DNA from: PCPOR2b sp965220385
Lineage (GTDB): Bacteria; Poribacteria; WGA-4E; PCPOR2b
NCBI GenBank assembly: GCA_965220385.1
Contig: OZ244825.1
Span: 4,526,001-4,590,000 of the forward strand
DNA: 64,000 nt
Reading direction: 5' to 3'
The notes under the pieces were generated by a model, which had not been told where the DNA came from, did no database searches, and saw only the letters and a program-made list of their open reading frames with translations. Shown here piece by piece: positions 46,376 through 55,008 of this stretch. A program made the position numbers and the translations under genes. How positions within the stretch are numbered: position 1 is the first letter of the stretch; each line of letters starts with the position of its first letter.

Positions 46376-46915
46376 ATGAGCTTAGAAACAGCAACACTCG
46401 CCGGTGGATGTTTCTGGTGTGTTGAAGCTATTTATCAAGACCTGCAAGGTGTACATGAGGTGATTTCCGGCTATTCAGGTGGTGTGGTCGAAAATCCTAC
46501 CTATCAACAGGTGTGCAGCGAAACCACGGGCCACGCTGAAGTTGTGCAGATCTCCTTCGATCCTGAGGTTATCTCTTACGAAGACATATTGTACATATTT
46601 TGGCGCACCCACGATCCGACCACCCTGAATCGGCAAGGAGCCGATGTCGGCACCCAATACCGTTCTGCAATTTTTTATCACAGCGAAGAACAGAAAGAAA
46701 TAGCACAGAAATCAAAGGAAGAGACCGATGCTTCGGGGTTATGGCAGGATCCTATCGTTACGGAGATTGAGCCAGTGGAAGTTTTCTACCCGGCAGAGGA
46801 ATATCACCAGAACTATTTCCGACTGAACCCCTATCAGCCATACTGCCAAATGATCATCGATCCTAAAGTGCGGAAGTTTAGGAAGGCATTTCGCGATAAA
46901 TTGAACACAAACTAA
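46376..46915 (+). CDS. msrA: peptide-methionine (S)-S-oxide reductase MsrA
   Basis: The start at 46376 has GGAGG five bases upstream. The 179-residue protein has the GCFWC motif at 11-15 with catalytic Cys12, and the downstream segments GYSGG, THDPTTLNRQGADVGTQYRS and AEEYHQNYF that define MsrA. It reduces methionine-S-sulfoxide in proteins with thioredoxin. The longer open frame upstream passes through the CCCGAT repeats and is not coding. It stands alone. Confidence 0.96.
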   Translation: MSLETATLAGGCFWCVEAIYQDLQGVHEVISGYSGGVVENPTYQQVCSETTGHAEVVQISFDPEVISYEDILYIFWRTHDPTTLNRQGADVGTQYRSAIFYHSEEQKEIAQKSKEETDASGLWQDPIVTEIEPVEVFYPAEEYHQNYFRLNPYQPYCQMIIDPKVRKFRKAFRDKLNTN

Positions 46916-46988
46916 ATCCACGAATCTACACAAATCTACGCGAAACAGTCTCTGACGGTGAGAGTGGATTCGTGTGGATTCGCGTGAT
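46915..46988. repeat. imperfect inverted repeat between msrA and mmsA
   Basis: AATCCACGAATCTACACAAA starting at 46915 is complementary with a few mismatches to the stretch at 46964-46988, which contains two direct copies of GTGGATTCG. The arms are about 25 bases with a roughly 20-base loop. It could fold as a cruciform or RNA hairpin after msrA. Confidence 0.55.
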
Positions 46989-47083
46989 TAGCGGAGGTTG
47001 ATCAAATCCTGATTTATCGGATCTACTTCTGCTTACCCAAAAGAAGACTCCCTTTATCGTTACACGAAAGGAAACAGATAACA

Positions 47084-48541
47084 ATGAGCACAGAAACTGT
47101 CCTCAATAATTATATTAATAACGAATGGCGTCGATCCAGCACCAGCGAATACATAGATGTTACAAATCCCGCCACGGCAGAAGTTCTCGGAATGGTGCCC
47201 CTCTCTCCAAGTGCTGAGGTCGATCTCGCGGTACAGGCGGCAGCCGACGCACTTGTCGAATGGCGACGCACACCGGCACCAGACCGTGTCCAATATCTCT
47301 TCAAGCTGAAAAACCTGCTCGAAGAAAACTACGATGATATCTCCCGCACCATCACGCTGGAATGCGGTAAAACGTTAGACGAAGCGCGGGGTGAGATGCG
47401 TCGTGCTATCGAAAACGTTGAGGTCGCCTGCGGCATTTCGACGCTGATGCAGGGTTACAACCTCGAAGATATTGCAACCGGTATCGATGAAATCATGATT
47501 CGGCAGCCGGTGGGTGTTTGCGCCGCAATCGCTCCCTTTAACTTCCCCGCCATGATCACATCGTGGTTCATGCCGTATGCGATCGCCTGCGGTAACACGT
47601 ATATCGTAAAGCCTTCTGAGAAGGTGCCGCTGACGATGCAGAAGATCTTTCAGCTCATCGAAAGCACAGGGCTACCCCAAGGCGTCGTCAATCTGGTGAA
47701 CGGTTCTGAGGCAACAGTGAACGCTATTCTGGACAATCCCACCATCAAGGCGGTCAGCTTTGTCGGTTCGACTGCTACCGCCAGATATGTCTACAGCCGA
47801 GCGACAGCCAACGGGAAACGCGCCCAATGTCAAGGCGGGGCAAAAAATCCAATTATCGTTCTACCGGATGCGGATCCGGAAATGACGCGCCACGCAACAG
47901 CCGAGAGTGCCTATGGGTGTGCAGGGCAGCGATGCTTGGCGGCTTCGCTGGCTGTTACCGTCGGTGAAGCGCGGGACTGGTTCATAGATGCAATGACCGA
48001 CGCCGCGGAAACGCGAGCAGTTGGCTACGGATTAGAGGATGGCGTTGAGATGGGTCCTGTGATAACGCCTGAAAGCAAATCCCGGGTTGAGGGACTCATC
48101 CAGAAAGGACTGGACGAGGGCGCGAAGGCTTTGGTCGACGGACGCAATTCCCAGATTGCTGGATATGAGAATGGAAACTTCGTCCGACCGACACTCTTGG
48201 GCGATGTGAACCCATCAAGCGAAATCGCCAAGACAGAAATTTTCGGGCCCGTATTGAGCGCAATCCATGTGGACACGATTGACGATGCCATTTCACTGGT
48301 CAACGGCGGAAGTTATGGGAATATGGCGTGTCTATTCACCAGTAGTGGAACAGCGGCACGGAAGTTCCGCTACGAGGCGGAGATCGGCAATATAGGAATT
48401 AACCTTGGCGTTGCAGCACCGATGGCATTTTTTCCGTTCAGCGGGTGGAAGGACAGTTTCTTCGGAGACATGCACGGACAAGGCAGAGATGCAATCGAGT
48501 TCTTCACGCAGAAAAAAGTGGTCGTGGAACGTTGGGCATAA
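47084..48541 (+). CDS. mmsA: CoA-acylating methylmalonate-semialdehyde dehydrogenase
   Basis: The 485-residue aldehyde dehydrogenase has the catalytic Cys284 in CAGQRCLAAS, the NAD segment SFVGSTATARYV, and VKPSEKVPLT. At the usual general base position it has QGGAKNP instead of a glutamate, which is a hallmark of methylmalonate-semialdehyde dehydrogenases and supports this name (IolA/MmsA). It converts malonate or methylmalonate semialdehyde to acetyl- or propionyl-CoA, which would fit inositol or valine catabolism. AAAGGAAACAG precedes the ATG. Confidence 0.92.
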   Translation: MSTETVLNNYINNEWRRSSTSEYIDVTNPATAEVLGMVPLSPSAEVDLAVQAAADALVEWRRTPAPDRVQYLFKLKNLLEENYDDISRTITLECGKTLDEARGEMRRAIENVEVACGISTLMQGYNLEDIATGIDEIMIRQPVGVCAAIAPFNFPAMITSWFMPYAIACGNTYIVKPSEKVPLTMQKIFQLIESTGLPQGVVNLVNGSEATVNAILDNPTIKAVSFVGSTATARYVYSRATANGKRAQCQGGAKNPIIVLPDADPEMTRHATAESAYGCAGQRCLAASLAVTVGEARDWFIDAMTDAAETRAVGYGLEDGVEMGPVITPESKSRVEGLIQKGLDEGAKALVDGRNSQIAGYENGNFVRPTLLGDVNPSSEIAKTEIFGPVLSAIHVDTIDDAISLVNGGSYGNMACLFTSSGTAARKFRYEAEIGNIGINLGVAAPMAFFPFSGWKDSFFGDMHGQGRDAIEFFTQKKVVVERWA

Positions 48542-48591
48542 TTAAGGGAAACTGCGAAACAAGAGAAGCCCCTTCGGTCTGAAAAATCTGA

Positions 48592-49419
48592 TTAGTCTTT
48601 GGTCTCGAAGAGATCTAGTTGGGCATCTGTATCATCTCGGTAGAGGTCGTAATTCAAACTGCGGTCAATGGGTCCCCCGTGTTGGTTAATGAGTGTTCGG
48701 ATTTGATTGACGCAGCCGCGTATGTTGTTGCGAATCTCGTCCGTACCGAAACGCTGAACCAACCATCCATGAGTCGTTAGGTAGGTGTTCCGTCTCCTAT
48801 CACGATCTCTCGCAGCTTTGGTCGAATGGTAGGTATCGCCATTACATTCGATGTCAATTTTGGCTCCATCGCTACACTCAACAAAGAAATCCAAATCATA
48901 ATTGGCATCACGTTCCCGGATTTCATACTGACGTTCCGCTTGAACCTCTGCAGCTTTTAACGCGCCCCACATCAAATCCTCAATCGGACTGATGTGATAG
49001 AGGTCGTTAATCTCTTGTGCCATACTGAATTTTGCTAATGTCGTTTTAATGAAAGTGATGCGCCGTGGACGTTTGCTCGGAATCGGCTGCGACAAACGAT
49101 GTAGTGGGGAAATCTCCAACTTGTAATACAGCGTTTCTGCGTTCTGGTGTCCCACTTCATAAGGCAACAGTTCGATCCGCCGTGCTGTACTTATCCGCTC
49201 TATCTCTGCATAGTAGTTCACAGCAAAAGCATCCCTCTCGAAAATCCTTGTTTGGTAGAATGCCAAGTATTGCATCTGTTCTATATCCCGGATATACCGA
49301 TTGGCGCTTTTAACGGGAATGCGGTACCAACCCTGTGTTCGTGCGATCTCCAAGTCCCGGTGATTGTTCATAATTGCAACAAGGACCTCGGGGACGGGAT
49401 AATTCGAGGTAGTTGCCAT
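48592..49419 (-). CDS. DUF559/Vsr-like nuclease with a unique N-terminal domain
   Basis: Using the ATG at 49419 (an ATG at 49431 is too close to the GGAAGG site) the protein has 275 residues. The C-terminal domain (about 160-260) carries a PD-(D/E)xK-type pattern: Asp177 in NYDLDFFVE, Glu191 and Asn193 in DIECNGDTYH, then KAARDRDRRRNTYLTTHG. This matches the DUF559/Vsr endonuclease fold. The N-terminal 140 residues, with YLAFYQTRIFERDAF and RITFIKTTLAKF, form a separate domain that I do not recognise. It is read divergently from the GH127-like gene. Confidence 0.75.
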   Translation of the reverse strand: MATTSNYPVPEVLVAIMNNHRDLEIARTQGWYRIPVKSANRYIRDIEQMQYLAFYQTRIFERDAFAVNYYAEIERISTARRIELLPYEVGHQNAETLYYKLEISPLHRLSQPIPSKRPRRITFIKTTLAKFSMAQEINDLYHISPIEDLMWGALKAAEVQAERQYEIRERDANYDLDFFVECSDGAKIDIECNGDTYHSTKAARDRDRRRNTYLTTHGWLVQRFGTDEIRNNIRGCVNQIRTLINQHGGPIDRSLNYDLYRDDTDAQLDLFETKD

Positions 49420-49494
49420 CTTGTGGATCATCCTTCCTTACCGATCAGTGATTCAAAATGATACCCACTTCGGTGCGGGTTGTAAAGGTGAAAG

Positions 49495-51033
49495 ATGAAA
49501 AATCCAATGGAACCAATCGACCTCCGAGAAAGCGCACTGCTCGGTATCGAACATATTTGCAACAGCGTAGATCGCGAGCGCGACTGCCGCCCGTACTTCC
49601 GTTTCAACCTGATTTCGTCGCCCGTCTGGTCTCAGCACGAAGCAGCCGATGCACCACACACCGTCGGTCGGTTCCTGCACGCACTCAATGCGTGTGATGG
49701 GATGGTGGGTTTACCGGACGATACGGAGCTGCTGGAAGGACTGCGCAAACAGATTTTTGCCAGTTGCGATCACAGTGACGGTTTCGCTTGGGACGATATG
49801 GGCAGCGATTCAAGTCCACCCCTGGCTTACATGCACCATCAGCGCGAGGCGCTGCTCGCCCTAATCGCTGTATGGCGGATCTGGGGCGACCCGCAAGCCG
49901 AACAATATGCCAAAGCACTCGTTGCAGCGATGGAGAAAACAACCCGTGCCACCGGGACCTATCCGGGGAGATGCTTGGGACCAAAGGGCTGGCAGGATGA
50001 GAATATAGCAACGACAACTTCGGAACGGGCAATCGGCGCCCTGATCGCCTACAGTCATACCTTCGACGATTCGCTTGGAATAGATTTGGCACTTCGTTTC
50101 GCCCGCCACGCCCTGGCAGTCAGCTTCGGGGAAAACGGAGAGTTGACCCCAGCCTGTGGAACACATATTCACTCCATCACCGGAACGATCGCCTCGCTGG
50201 CAGAACTCGGATTGGTCACCGGAGAACGGGAGTTTACCACCCGGGCACGACTCATCTTTGATGTGGGTATGCTACCCTATCGCACCTCAACCGGTTGGGT
50301 TAAGGAAAGCGCGAACGCAAAATATGGTCGAGGAGAGGCGAACTGTACCTCAGATCTGATTGAGGCAGCATGTCTGCTCGGTGCATCGGGCTATACCTCC
50401 TATTTTGAAGATGCAGAACGGATGCTCTGCAACCACCTCCTCGCCTCTCAGATGGACGACCTATCATGGGTTACCGAAAACGAGGGGATGGCAAACACCG
50501 AAACACGGGCGTATGAAGGGCTGCGACGACGGGCACGTGGTGCCTTCTGTTTCGGTGAGCCGAACGACTTTCATTCCTACAACTCAGATCTGACCGGTGC
50601 CGCCTTACAAGGCATCGCGGCTGCTTGGGAACACATCATCACCTGCGAAGACAACGGCAACGTCCGTGTCAGCCTGCTATTGTCCCGCGAGCACGAGGCG
50701 GTTAACGTCATCAGCAGCGGCACTAACCTCGTGGTCGAGGCAAAACGCCCCATCGAGTCGCTGTCTATTCGCGTTCCCCCTTGGTGCGAATCCCTTAGGG
50801 CAACGGTTGACGGGATCGCAATACCAATAACCGGATATAACCTGAGAGCAGATCAAGTCCGTGAAGGGGCTCAAGTTAAAATGACCTTTGACCGACCACA
50901 GTATCTGACACAGGAACGTGCCGTGGGATATGAAAATCCCTATAGGATTCAGTGGTCAGGAAACAGGGTGACCGCGATGGAGGGTGCAGGGCAGCACATG
51001 GCATTGTACCCGGCATTGGAACCGGCGGACTGA
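49495..51033 (+). CDS. GH127/DUF1680-like (alpha/alpha)6-barrel protein
   Basis: The 512-residue protein follows GTAAAGGTGAAAG. Its helical repeats, with DGFAWDDMG and ALLALIAVWRIWGD, form an (alpha/alpha)6 barrel to about residue 380. A C-terminal beta-sandwich follows, with LSIRVPPWCESLRATVDG. The order and the VPPW segment resemble beta-L-arabinofuranosidase (GH127, DUF1680). I do not see the Cys/Glu catalytic pair clearly, so the enzymatic activity is unproven. Confidence 0.72.
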   Translation: MKNPMEPIDLRESALLGIEHICNSVDRERDCRPYFRFNLISSPVWSQHEAADAPHTVGRFLHALNACDGMVGLPDDTELLEGLRKQIFASCDHSDGFAWDDMGSDSSPPLAYMHHQREALLALIAVWRIWGDPQAEQYAKALVAAMEKTTRATGTYPGRCLGPKGWQDENIATTTSERAIGALIAYSHTFDDSLGIDLALRFARHALAVSFGENGELTPACGTHIHSITGTIASLAELGLVTGEREFTTRARLIFDVGMLPYRTSTGWVKESANAKYGRGEANCTSDLIEAACLLGASGYTSYFEDAERMLCNHLLASQMDDLSWVTENEGMANTETRAYEGLRRRARGAFCFGEPNDFHSYNSDLTGAALQGIAAAWEHIITCEDNGNVRVSLLLSREHEAVNVISSGTNLVVEAKRPIESLSIRVPPWCESLRATVDGIAIPITGYNLRADQVREGAQVKMTFDRPQYLTQERAVGYENPYRIQWSGNRVTAMEGAGQHMALYPALEPAD

Positions 51034-51041
51034 AAATTACC

Positions 51042-51071
51042 TTGACCCGCCTTGCAATCTTGCGTTATTCT
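51042..51071 (+). promoter_or_regulatory. possible promoter for the MFS pair
   Basis: TTGACC at 51042-51047 and TATTCT at 51066-51071 are separated by 18 bases. The start codon is 129 bases downstream. Confidence 0.35.
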
Positions 51072-51199
51072 ACCTCCTAACGTCGGGTGATACGATATCG
51101 GGTGGTATTTTCTTTTTTGCGCCGATCGGATACAGTGTCGTTCGGCTGAGATGTCTCGACCACGACTTACGCAATCTGAATGTTTGAACGCTTATATTA

Positions 51200-52405
51200 A
51201 TGCCAAAAAATTCCCCATTGTCACCCCGAAAACAGCTCTATTTCCTCACCGTCGTCCACACCGTCATCGATTCCTACGCGACCGTCTTACCACATTTACT
51301 CCCGCTGCTGCTCAAAAAGCTCGCATCTCAGACCGCTGCACGGAATAGCCTCGCAGGAATAATCATTTCGGTCTATAGCACCTTTAGCTCGCTGGGACAA
51401 ATCTTCTTCGGTTGGGCATCAGATCGGTTTCAGACGATCCATTTCGTCACTTTTGGCGTCGCGTTCACCGCTATCGCACTAAGCCTATTGGGGATCGCGC
51501 CTTCGCTTTTCTTGGTCCTCTTGCTACTGGGAATTGGTGGATGCGGTGTTGCCGCTTTCCATCCGAAAGCTACCAGTCAAGCAGCAGCGCTCGCCAGCGG
51601 GGAAAGGGGTTTTGCCATATCAATATTCCTGACAGGGGGAAACATCGGGCGTGGTCTCGGTCCCTTACTCATCATGTACTTGGTGGTGTACCGCTACGGG
51701 TTAGAGTCGATGCCGTGGTGCATGTCCGCTGGAGTGCTCGTCGCGCTGCTTATCCCGAAAGTTTTGAGGACACCGTCGCCAGCAGCGGTGAATGTATCAC
51801 CTCAGGTGGCAGCAGCACCCACAAACGGCTCCGCAAAACGAAAGAATCTTTGGGAGGCAATTCGCCCCCACTGGCAACCGCTCCTCGTGCTATATCTACT
51901 CTCCGTCATACGCACAATAACAGGGATCGGACTGGAAAATTTTCTCTCGTTATACCTTGATGACTTGCAGTACTCCAACCTCGCACGATCAGGAGTTATT
52001 GGGCTGTTCATATTCGCCGGTTCAATGGGTATCATGGTAGGTGGATCGTTGTCCGATCGGATCAATTACTACAGCTTATTACTGTTCTCTTTCATCGCTT
52101 CCCCGCCACTTCTATACCTCTCCCTGCATAGTACAGGGGGCACATTTCTTGTTCTTCTCTTCCTGGGCAACTTTGTCCTTTCCAGTTCAACTACGATTAA
52201 CATCGTTCTTGCCCAGCGATTACTCCCTGAACACGAGAATATTGCTTCCAGTTTCATGATGGGGGCAGCATGGAGTATCGGCGGATTGGTGAGTATCCCG
52301 GTTGGCCTGCTTGGAGATCACTTTGGGTTAGCGAGGGTGTTGGACGGATTGGTGATGCTGCCATTGATAACTGTCGTGCTAGTTCCCCTGCTCAAACGGA
52401 AATAA
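51200..52405 (+). CDS. MFS transporter, first of a tandem pair
   Basis: The 401-residue protein has about 12 hydrophobic segments and the MFS inter-helix motif GWASDRFQTIHF near residue 73. It has LGIGGCGVAAFHPKATSQAAAL near 110-130, which is typical of fosmidomycin-resistance-type MFS (Fsr). It exports or imports a small molecule by proton exchange. The gene ends TAATG, overlapping the next start codon, and the next gene is a duplicate. No Shine-Dalgarno is seen before the ATG. Confidence 0.87.
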   Translation: MPKNSPLSPRKQLYFLTVVHTVIDSYATVLPHLLPLLLKKLASQTAARNSLAGIIISVYSTFSSLGQIFFGWASDRFQTIHFVTFGVAFTAIALSLLGIAPSLFLVLLLLGIGGCGVAAFHPKATSQAAALASGERGFAISIFLTGGNIGRGLGPLLIMYLVVYRYGLESMPWCMSAGVLVALLIPKVLRTPSPAAVNVSPQVAAAPTNGSAKRKNLWEAIRPHWQPLLVLYLLSVIRTITGIGLENFLSLYLDDLQYSNLARSGVIGLFIFAGSMGIMVGGSLSDRINYYSLLLFSFIASPPLLYLSLHSTGGTFLVLLFLGNFVLSSSTTINIVLAQRLLPEHENIASSFMMGAAWSIGGLVSIPVGLLGDHFGLARVLDGLVMLPLITVVLVPLLKRK

Positions 52406-53601
52406 TGCTAAATAAATCTAACACCACCCTTCGGAATCGGCTTTATCTGTTGACGTTCGCCCATGCTGTTGTCGACACCTACGCTACCACCTTACCCCAT
52501 CTCTTACCGCTTCTATTCAGAAAACTGGTGTCGCAAACCACCTCGTGGAGTAGCCTCGCAGGAATGCTAATCGCCGTCTCTGGGGTCTTCAATTCCTTTA
52601 GTCAAGTCCTCTTCGGCCAACTCGCAGACCGAGGACGGACAGTACATTTCTTGATCCTCGGTGTTGCTATACCTTCGGTTTGCACCAGCTTAATGGGGGT
52701 TGCCCCATCACTTCTCCTCCTAATGCTATTACTAATAATTGGAGGCATGGGTGTGGCAGCATTCCATCCGCCAGCAGCCGTTCAGGCAGCAGCATTAGCC
52801 AAGCGAGGGCGAGGATTCGGTGTGTCACTGTTTATCACCGGAGGAAACGTAGGACAAGCAATTGGACCGTTCTGTATCATGCTACTGTTAAACCGCTATG
52901 GACTGGAGTGGTTGGTGTGGTGCATGATTCCGGGACTTCTCGTCGCACTACTCGTCGCAAAAACCAACTCCTCTCGAACAACTAAGGAAGAGATTGTGGC
53001 GACCACTCAAATCTCGCATACCGAATCAGAGAAAGCAACTGTCTGGATTGCCCTCCGCCCCCAACTGCGCCCGCTTATCGTGATATATCTAATCACTACC
53101 CTGAGAACTGTCACGACAGTCGGAGTGTTGAACTTCTTGTCACTGCATCTTGATCAACAGGATTTTTCAAACATCGAGCGCTCGGCGGTGCTCTCCCTCT
53201 TTGTATTCGCGGGTTCAATAGGCATCATCACCGGTGGCTCGCTTTCAGATCGGATTAATCGTTACACGCTGTTACGCTTTTCATTACTCGTTGCGCCACC
53301 GATCCTATACGCGGCGTTACATAGCAGTGGCACACTCTTTTTAGTACTACTCCCTCTGGGAAATTTTACGCTCTCCACTTCAGTCACGGTCAATATCGTT
53401 TTGGCACAACAGCTGCTTCCTCAGCATGAAAGCCTCGCTTCCAGCCTCGCAATGGGCGCCGCATGGGGAACCGCAGGATTATTGAACTATCCGGTCGGTA
53501 TGATCGGCGATCAGGTTGGATTGCCAAAACTGCTAGATGGATTGGTGATGCTGCCATTGATAACCGTTGTGCTAGTCCCCTTCCTGAAACAGAAACGGTG
53601 A
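52405..53601 (+). CDS. MFS transporter, second of a tandem pair
   Basis: The start at 52405 overlaps the stop of the first MFS gene (TAATG), and gives 398 residues; a longer frame from 52270 would overlap it. It shares long matching segments with its neighbour: TLPHLLPLLFRKL, GGMGVAAFHPPAAVQAAAL, GGSLSDRINRYTLL and LDGLVMLPLITVVLVPFLK. The two genes are therefore a recent tandem duplication. Both resemble Fsr. A heteromeric transporter or two different substrates are possible. Confidence 0.87.
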   Translation: MLNKSNTTLRNRLYLLTFAHAVVDTYATTLPHLLPLLFRKLVSQTTSWSSLAGMLIAVSGVFNSFSQVLFGQLADRGRTVHFLILGVAIPSVCTSLMGVAPSLLLLMLLLIIGGMGVAAFHPPAAVQAAALAKRGRGFGVSLFITGGNVGQAIGPFCIMLLLNRYGLEWLVWCMIPGLLVALLVAKTNSSRTTKEEIVATTQISHTESEKATVWIALRPQLRPLIVIYLITTLRTVTTVGVLNFLSLHLDQQDFSNIERSAVLSLFVFAGSIGIITGGSLSDRINRYTLLRFSLLVAPPILYAALHSSGTLFLVLLPLGNFTLSTSVTVNIVLAQQLLPQHESLASSLAMGAAWGTAGLLNYPVGMIGDQVGLPKLLDGLVMLPLITVVLVPFLKQKR

Positions 53602-53635
53602 GGGGAAAATAAACCGTCAGATTTGATAACTTTAC

Positions 53636-53664
53636 TTGACCACTTCATGTTTGTGTGGTATAAT
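53636..53664 (+). promoter_or_regulatory. strong sigma-70 promoter for the VOC-bioD operon
   Basis: TTGACC at 53636-53641 and TATAAT at 53659-53664 are 17 bases apart, nearly perfect consensus. The VOC gene begins 52 bases downstream. Confidence 0.8.
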
Positions 53665-53715
53665 TTACATTAATAAAATTATTGTTAACATCCGTGAACA
53701 TGAGGAGAGAAAAAT

Positions 53716-54105
53716 ATGGAAACCAAAGCTGTTTTCAAAACCGCAAAACCTTATCAAGAAGACGAGATGAATTTGCCTGTCGAGAATTTGGAGGAAGCAA
53801 TCCCTTTCTACGAAACGGTAATGGGATTTCAAACAATCTCCAGAAGTGACACGCCTTGCAAGTCAGCCGTTCTCGCAAGAGATAACATCCAGATGGGATT
53901 GGCGGAGAACGGTGGGGACCCAACACAGGACGGATGTTTCTTTGAAGTCAATGATGTTGAAGCAACTTTTAATGAGTTGAAAGCCAACGGACTGGAAAGA
54001 GACGACGCCGAATACCGGGTCGATACATACGGTGAAAATTCCTTCCGTGTGTTCTTCATAATAGCACCAGATCAACTCTGCTACTGTATCGGTCAGCGGC
54101 TATGA
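53716..54105 (+). CDS. glyoxalase/VOC family protein
   Basis: The 129-residue protein follows TGAGGAGAGAAAAAT. It has the single-domain VOC pattern: LPVENLEEAIPFYETVMGF, then CFFEVNDVEATFNELKANG. The fold binds a metal in glyoxalase and extradiol dioxygenases, but a full His/Glu set is not obvious here. The stop overlaps the bioD start codon (ATGA), so the two are translationally coupled. Confidence 0.85.
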   Translation: METKAVFKTAKPYQEDEMNLPVENLEEAIPFYETVMGFQTISRSDTPCKSAVLARDNIQMGLAENGGDPTQDGCFFEVNDVEATFNELKANGLERDDAEYRVDTYGENSFRVFFIIAPDQLCYCIGQRL

Positions 54106-54839
54106 CTTCTCATTCGACATCCGCAGGCATCTTCATCACAGGCACAGACACCGAGATCGGTAAAACCGTCATCGCGGGCGGGTTAGCAGCTGCGCTCAAA
54201 GCTGCTGGCGTGGATGTCGGTGTCATGAAGCCGATCGCGAGCGGTGGTGTTGAACACAAAGGACGGATCGTCTCAGAGGACGCGATTTTCCTCAAGCACG
54301 CCGCACAGGTGGACGATGCGCTGGATCTGATTAACCCAATCTGCCTGCGCCATCCGCTTGCCCCGTCTGTGGCTGCGGAAATCGAGGGAGTGTCAATCGA
54401 CCCCCGACAAATAGACGACGCTTTCGCTCAACTCTGTCAGAGACATGAATTCATGGTTGTGGAAGGGGTCGGTGGGATCGCGGTGCCGATCCGTGACGAC
54501 GCCCTCGTTGCGAATATGGCACAACGTTTTCAACTACCGCTGATTGTCGTCGCCCGCCCAAACTTGGGGACAATCAACCACACCGTGTTGACGGTTGAAT
54601 TCGCCAGATCTTATAACCTTGAAATTTGTGGAATTGTGTTGAACGCCTCGCAGGAGGAATCGAAAGGGCTTGCTGAAGAAACCAATCCCAAAGAACTTGA
54701 ACGACTCACGCGCCTGCCGATTTTAGGCACTGTGCCGTTCGCTGAACGACTGCAAGGTAACACACCCGATCCGGACTTTTTAAGCCAGCTTATTAGTGAG
54801 CACATTGATTGGAAGGGGTTAGTAGAGGCAAGTGATTAG
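54102..54839 (+). CDS. bioD: dethiobiotin synthetase
   Basis: The 245-residue protein has the P-loop GTDTEIGKT at 14-22, MKPIASGG, VVEGVGGIAVPI and the Asn-rich ARPNLGTINHT segment, all diagnostic of BioD. It converts 7,8-diaminopelargonic acid to dethiobiotin with ATP and CO2, the penultimate step of biotin synthesis. No other bio genes are in the window. It is cotranscribed with the VOC gene from a strong promoter. Confidence 0.95.
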   Translation: MTSHSTSAGIFITGTDTEIGKTVIAGGLAAALKAAGVDVGVMKPIASGGVEHKGRIVSEDAIFLKHAAQVDDALDLINPICLRHPLAPSVAAEIEGVSIDPRQIDDAFAQLCQRHEFMVVEGVGGIAVPIRDDALVANMAQRFQLPLIVVARPNLGTINHTVLTVEFARSYNLEICGIVLNASQEESKGLAEETNPKELERLTRLPILGTVPFAERLQGNTPDPDFLSQLISEHIDWKGLVEASD

Positions 54840-54847
54840 CTCCTGCA

Positions 54848-54994
54848 AAAGATCTTCGCTCATGTTAAGAATTAGTGCAACAGCACCGACTGGCCTCAAA
54901 AACCGTAGGCGGGGTATCCCCGATAAATCGGGATCCAAAGACTTGCACCGCCTTCACCGTCAGTGCACCCCGTTTTTACATGAGCAAGATCTTT
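54848..54994. repeat. 147-base element bounded by inverted repeats between bioD and the fused RNA polymerase gene
   Basis: AAAGATCTTCGCTCATGT at 54848-54865 is the reverse complement, with one extra base, of ACATGAGCAAGATCTTT at 54978-54994. Between them are GTGCAACAGCAC, GGGGTATCCCC and CCCGATAAATCGGG hairpins. The two flanking genes converge here, so it may be a bidirectional terminator or a small nonautonomous mobile element. No target duplication is apparent. Confidence 0.6.
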
Positions 54995-55008
54995 AACTCA
55001 CGTATGCC

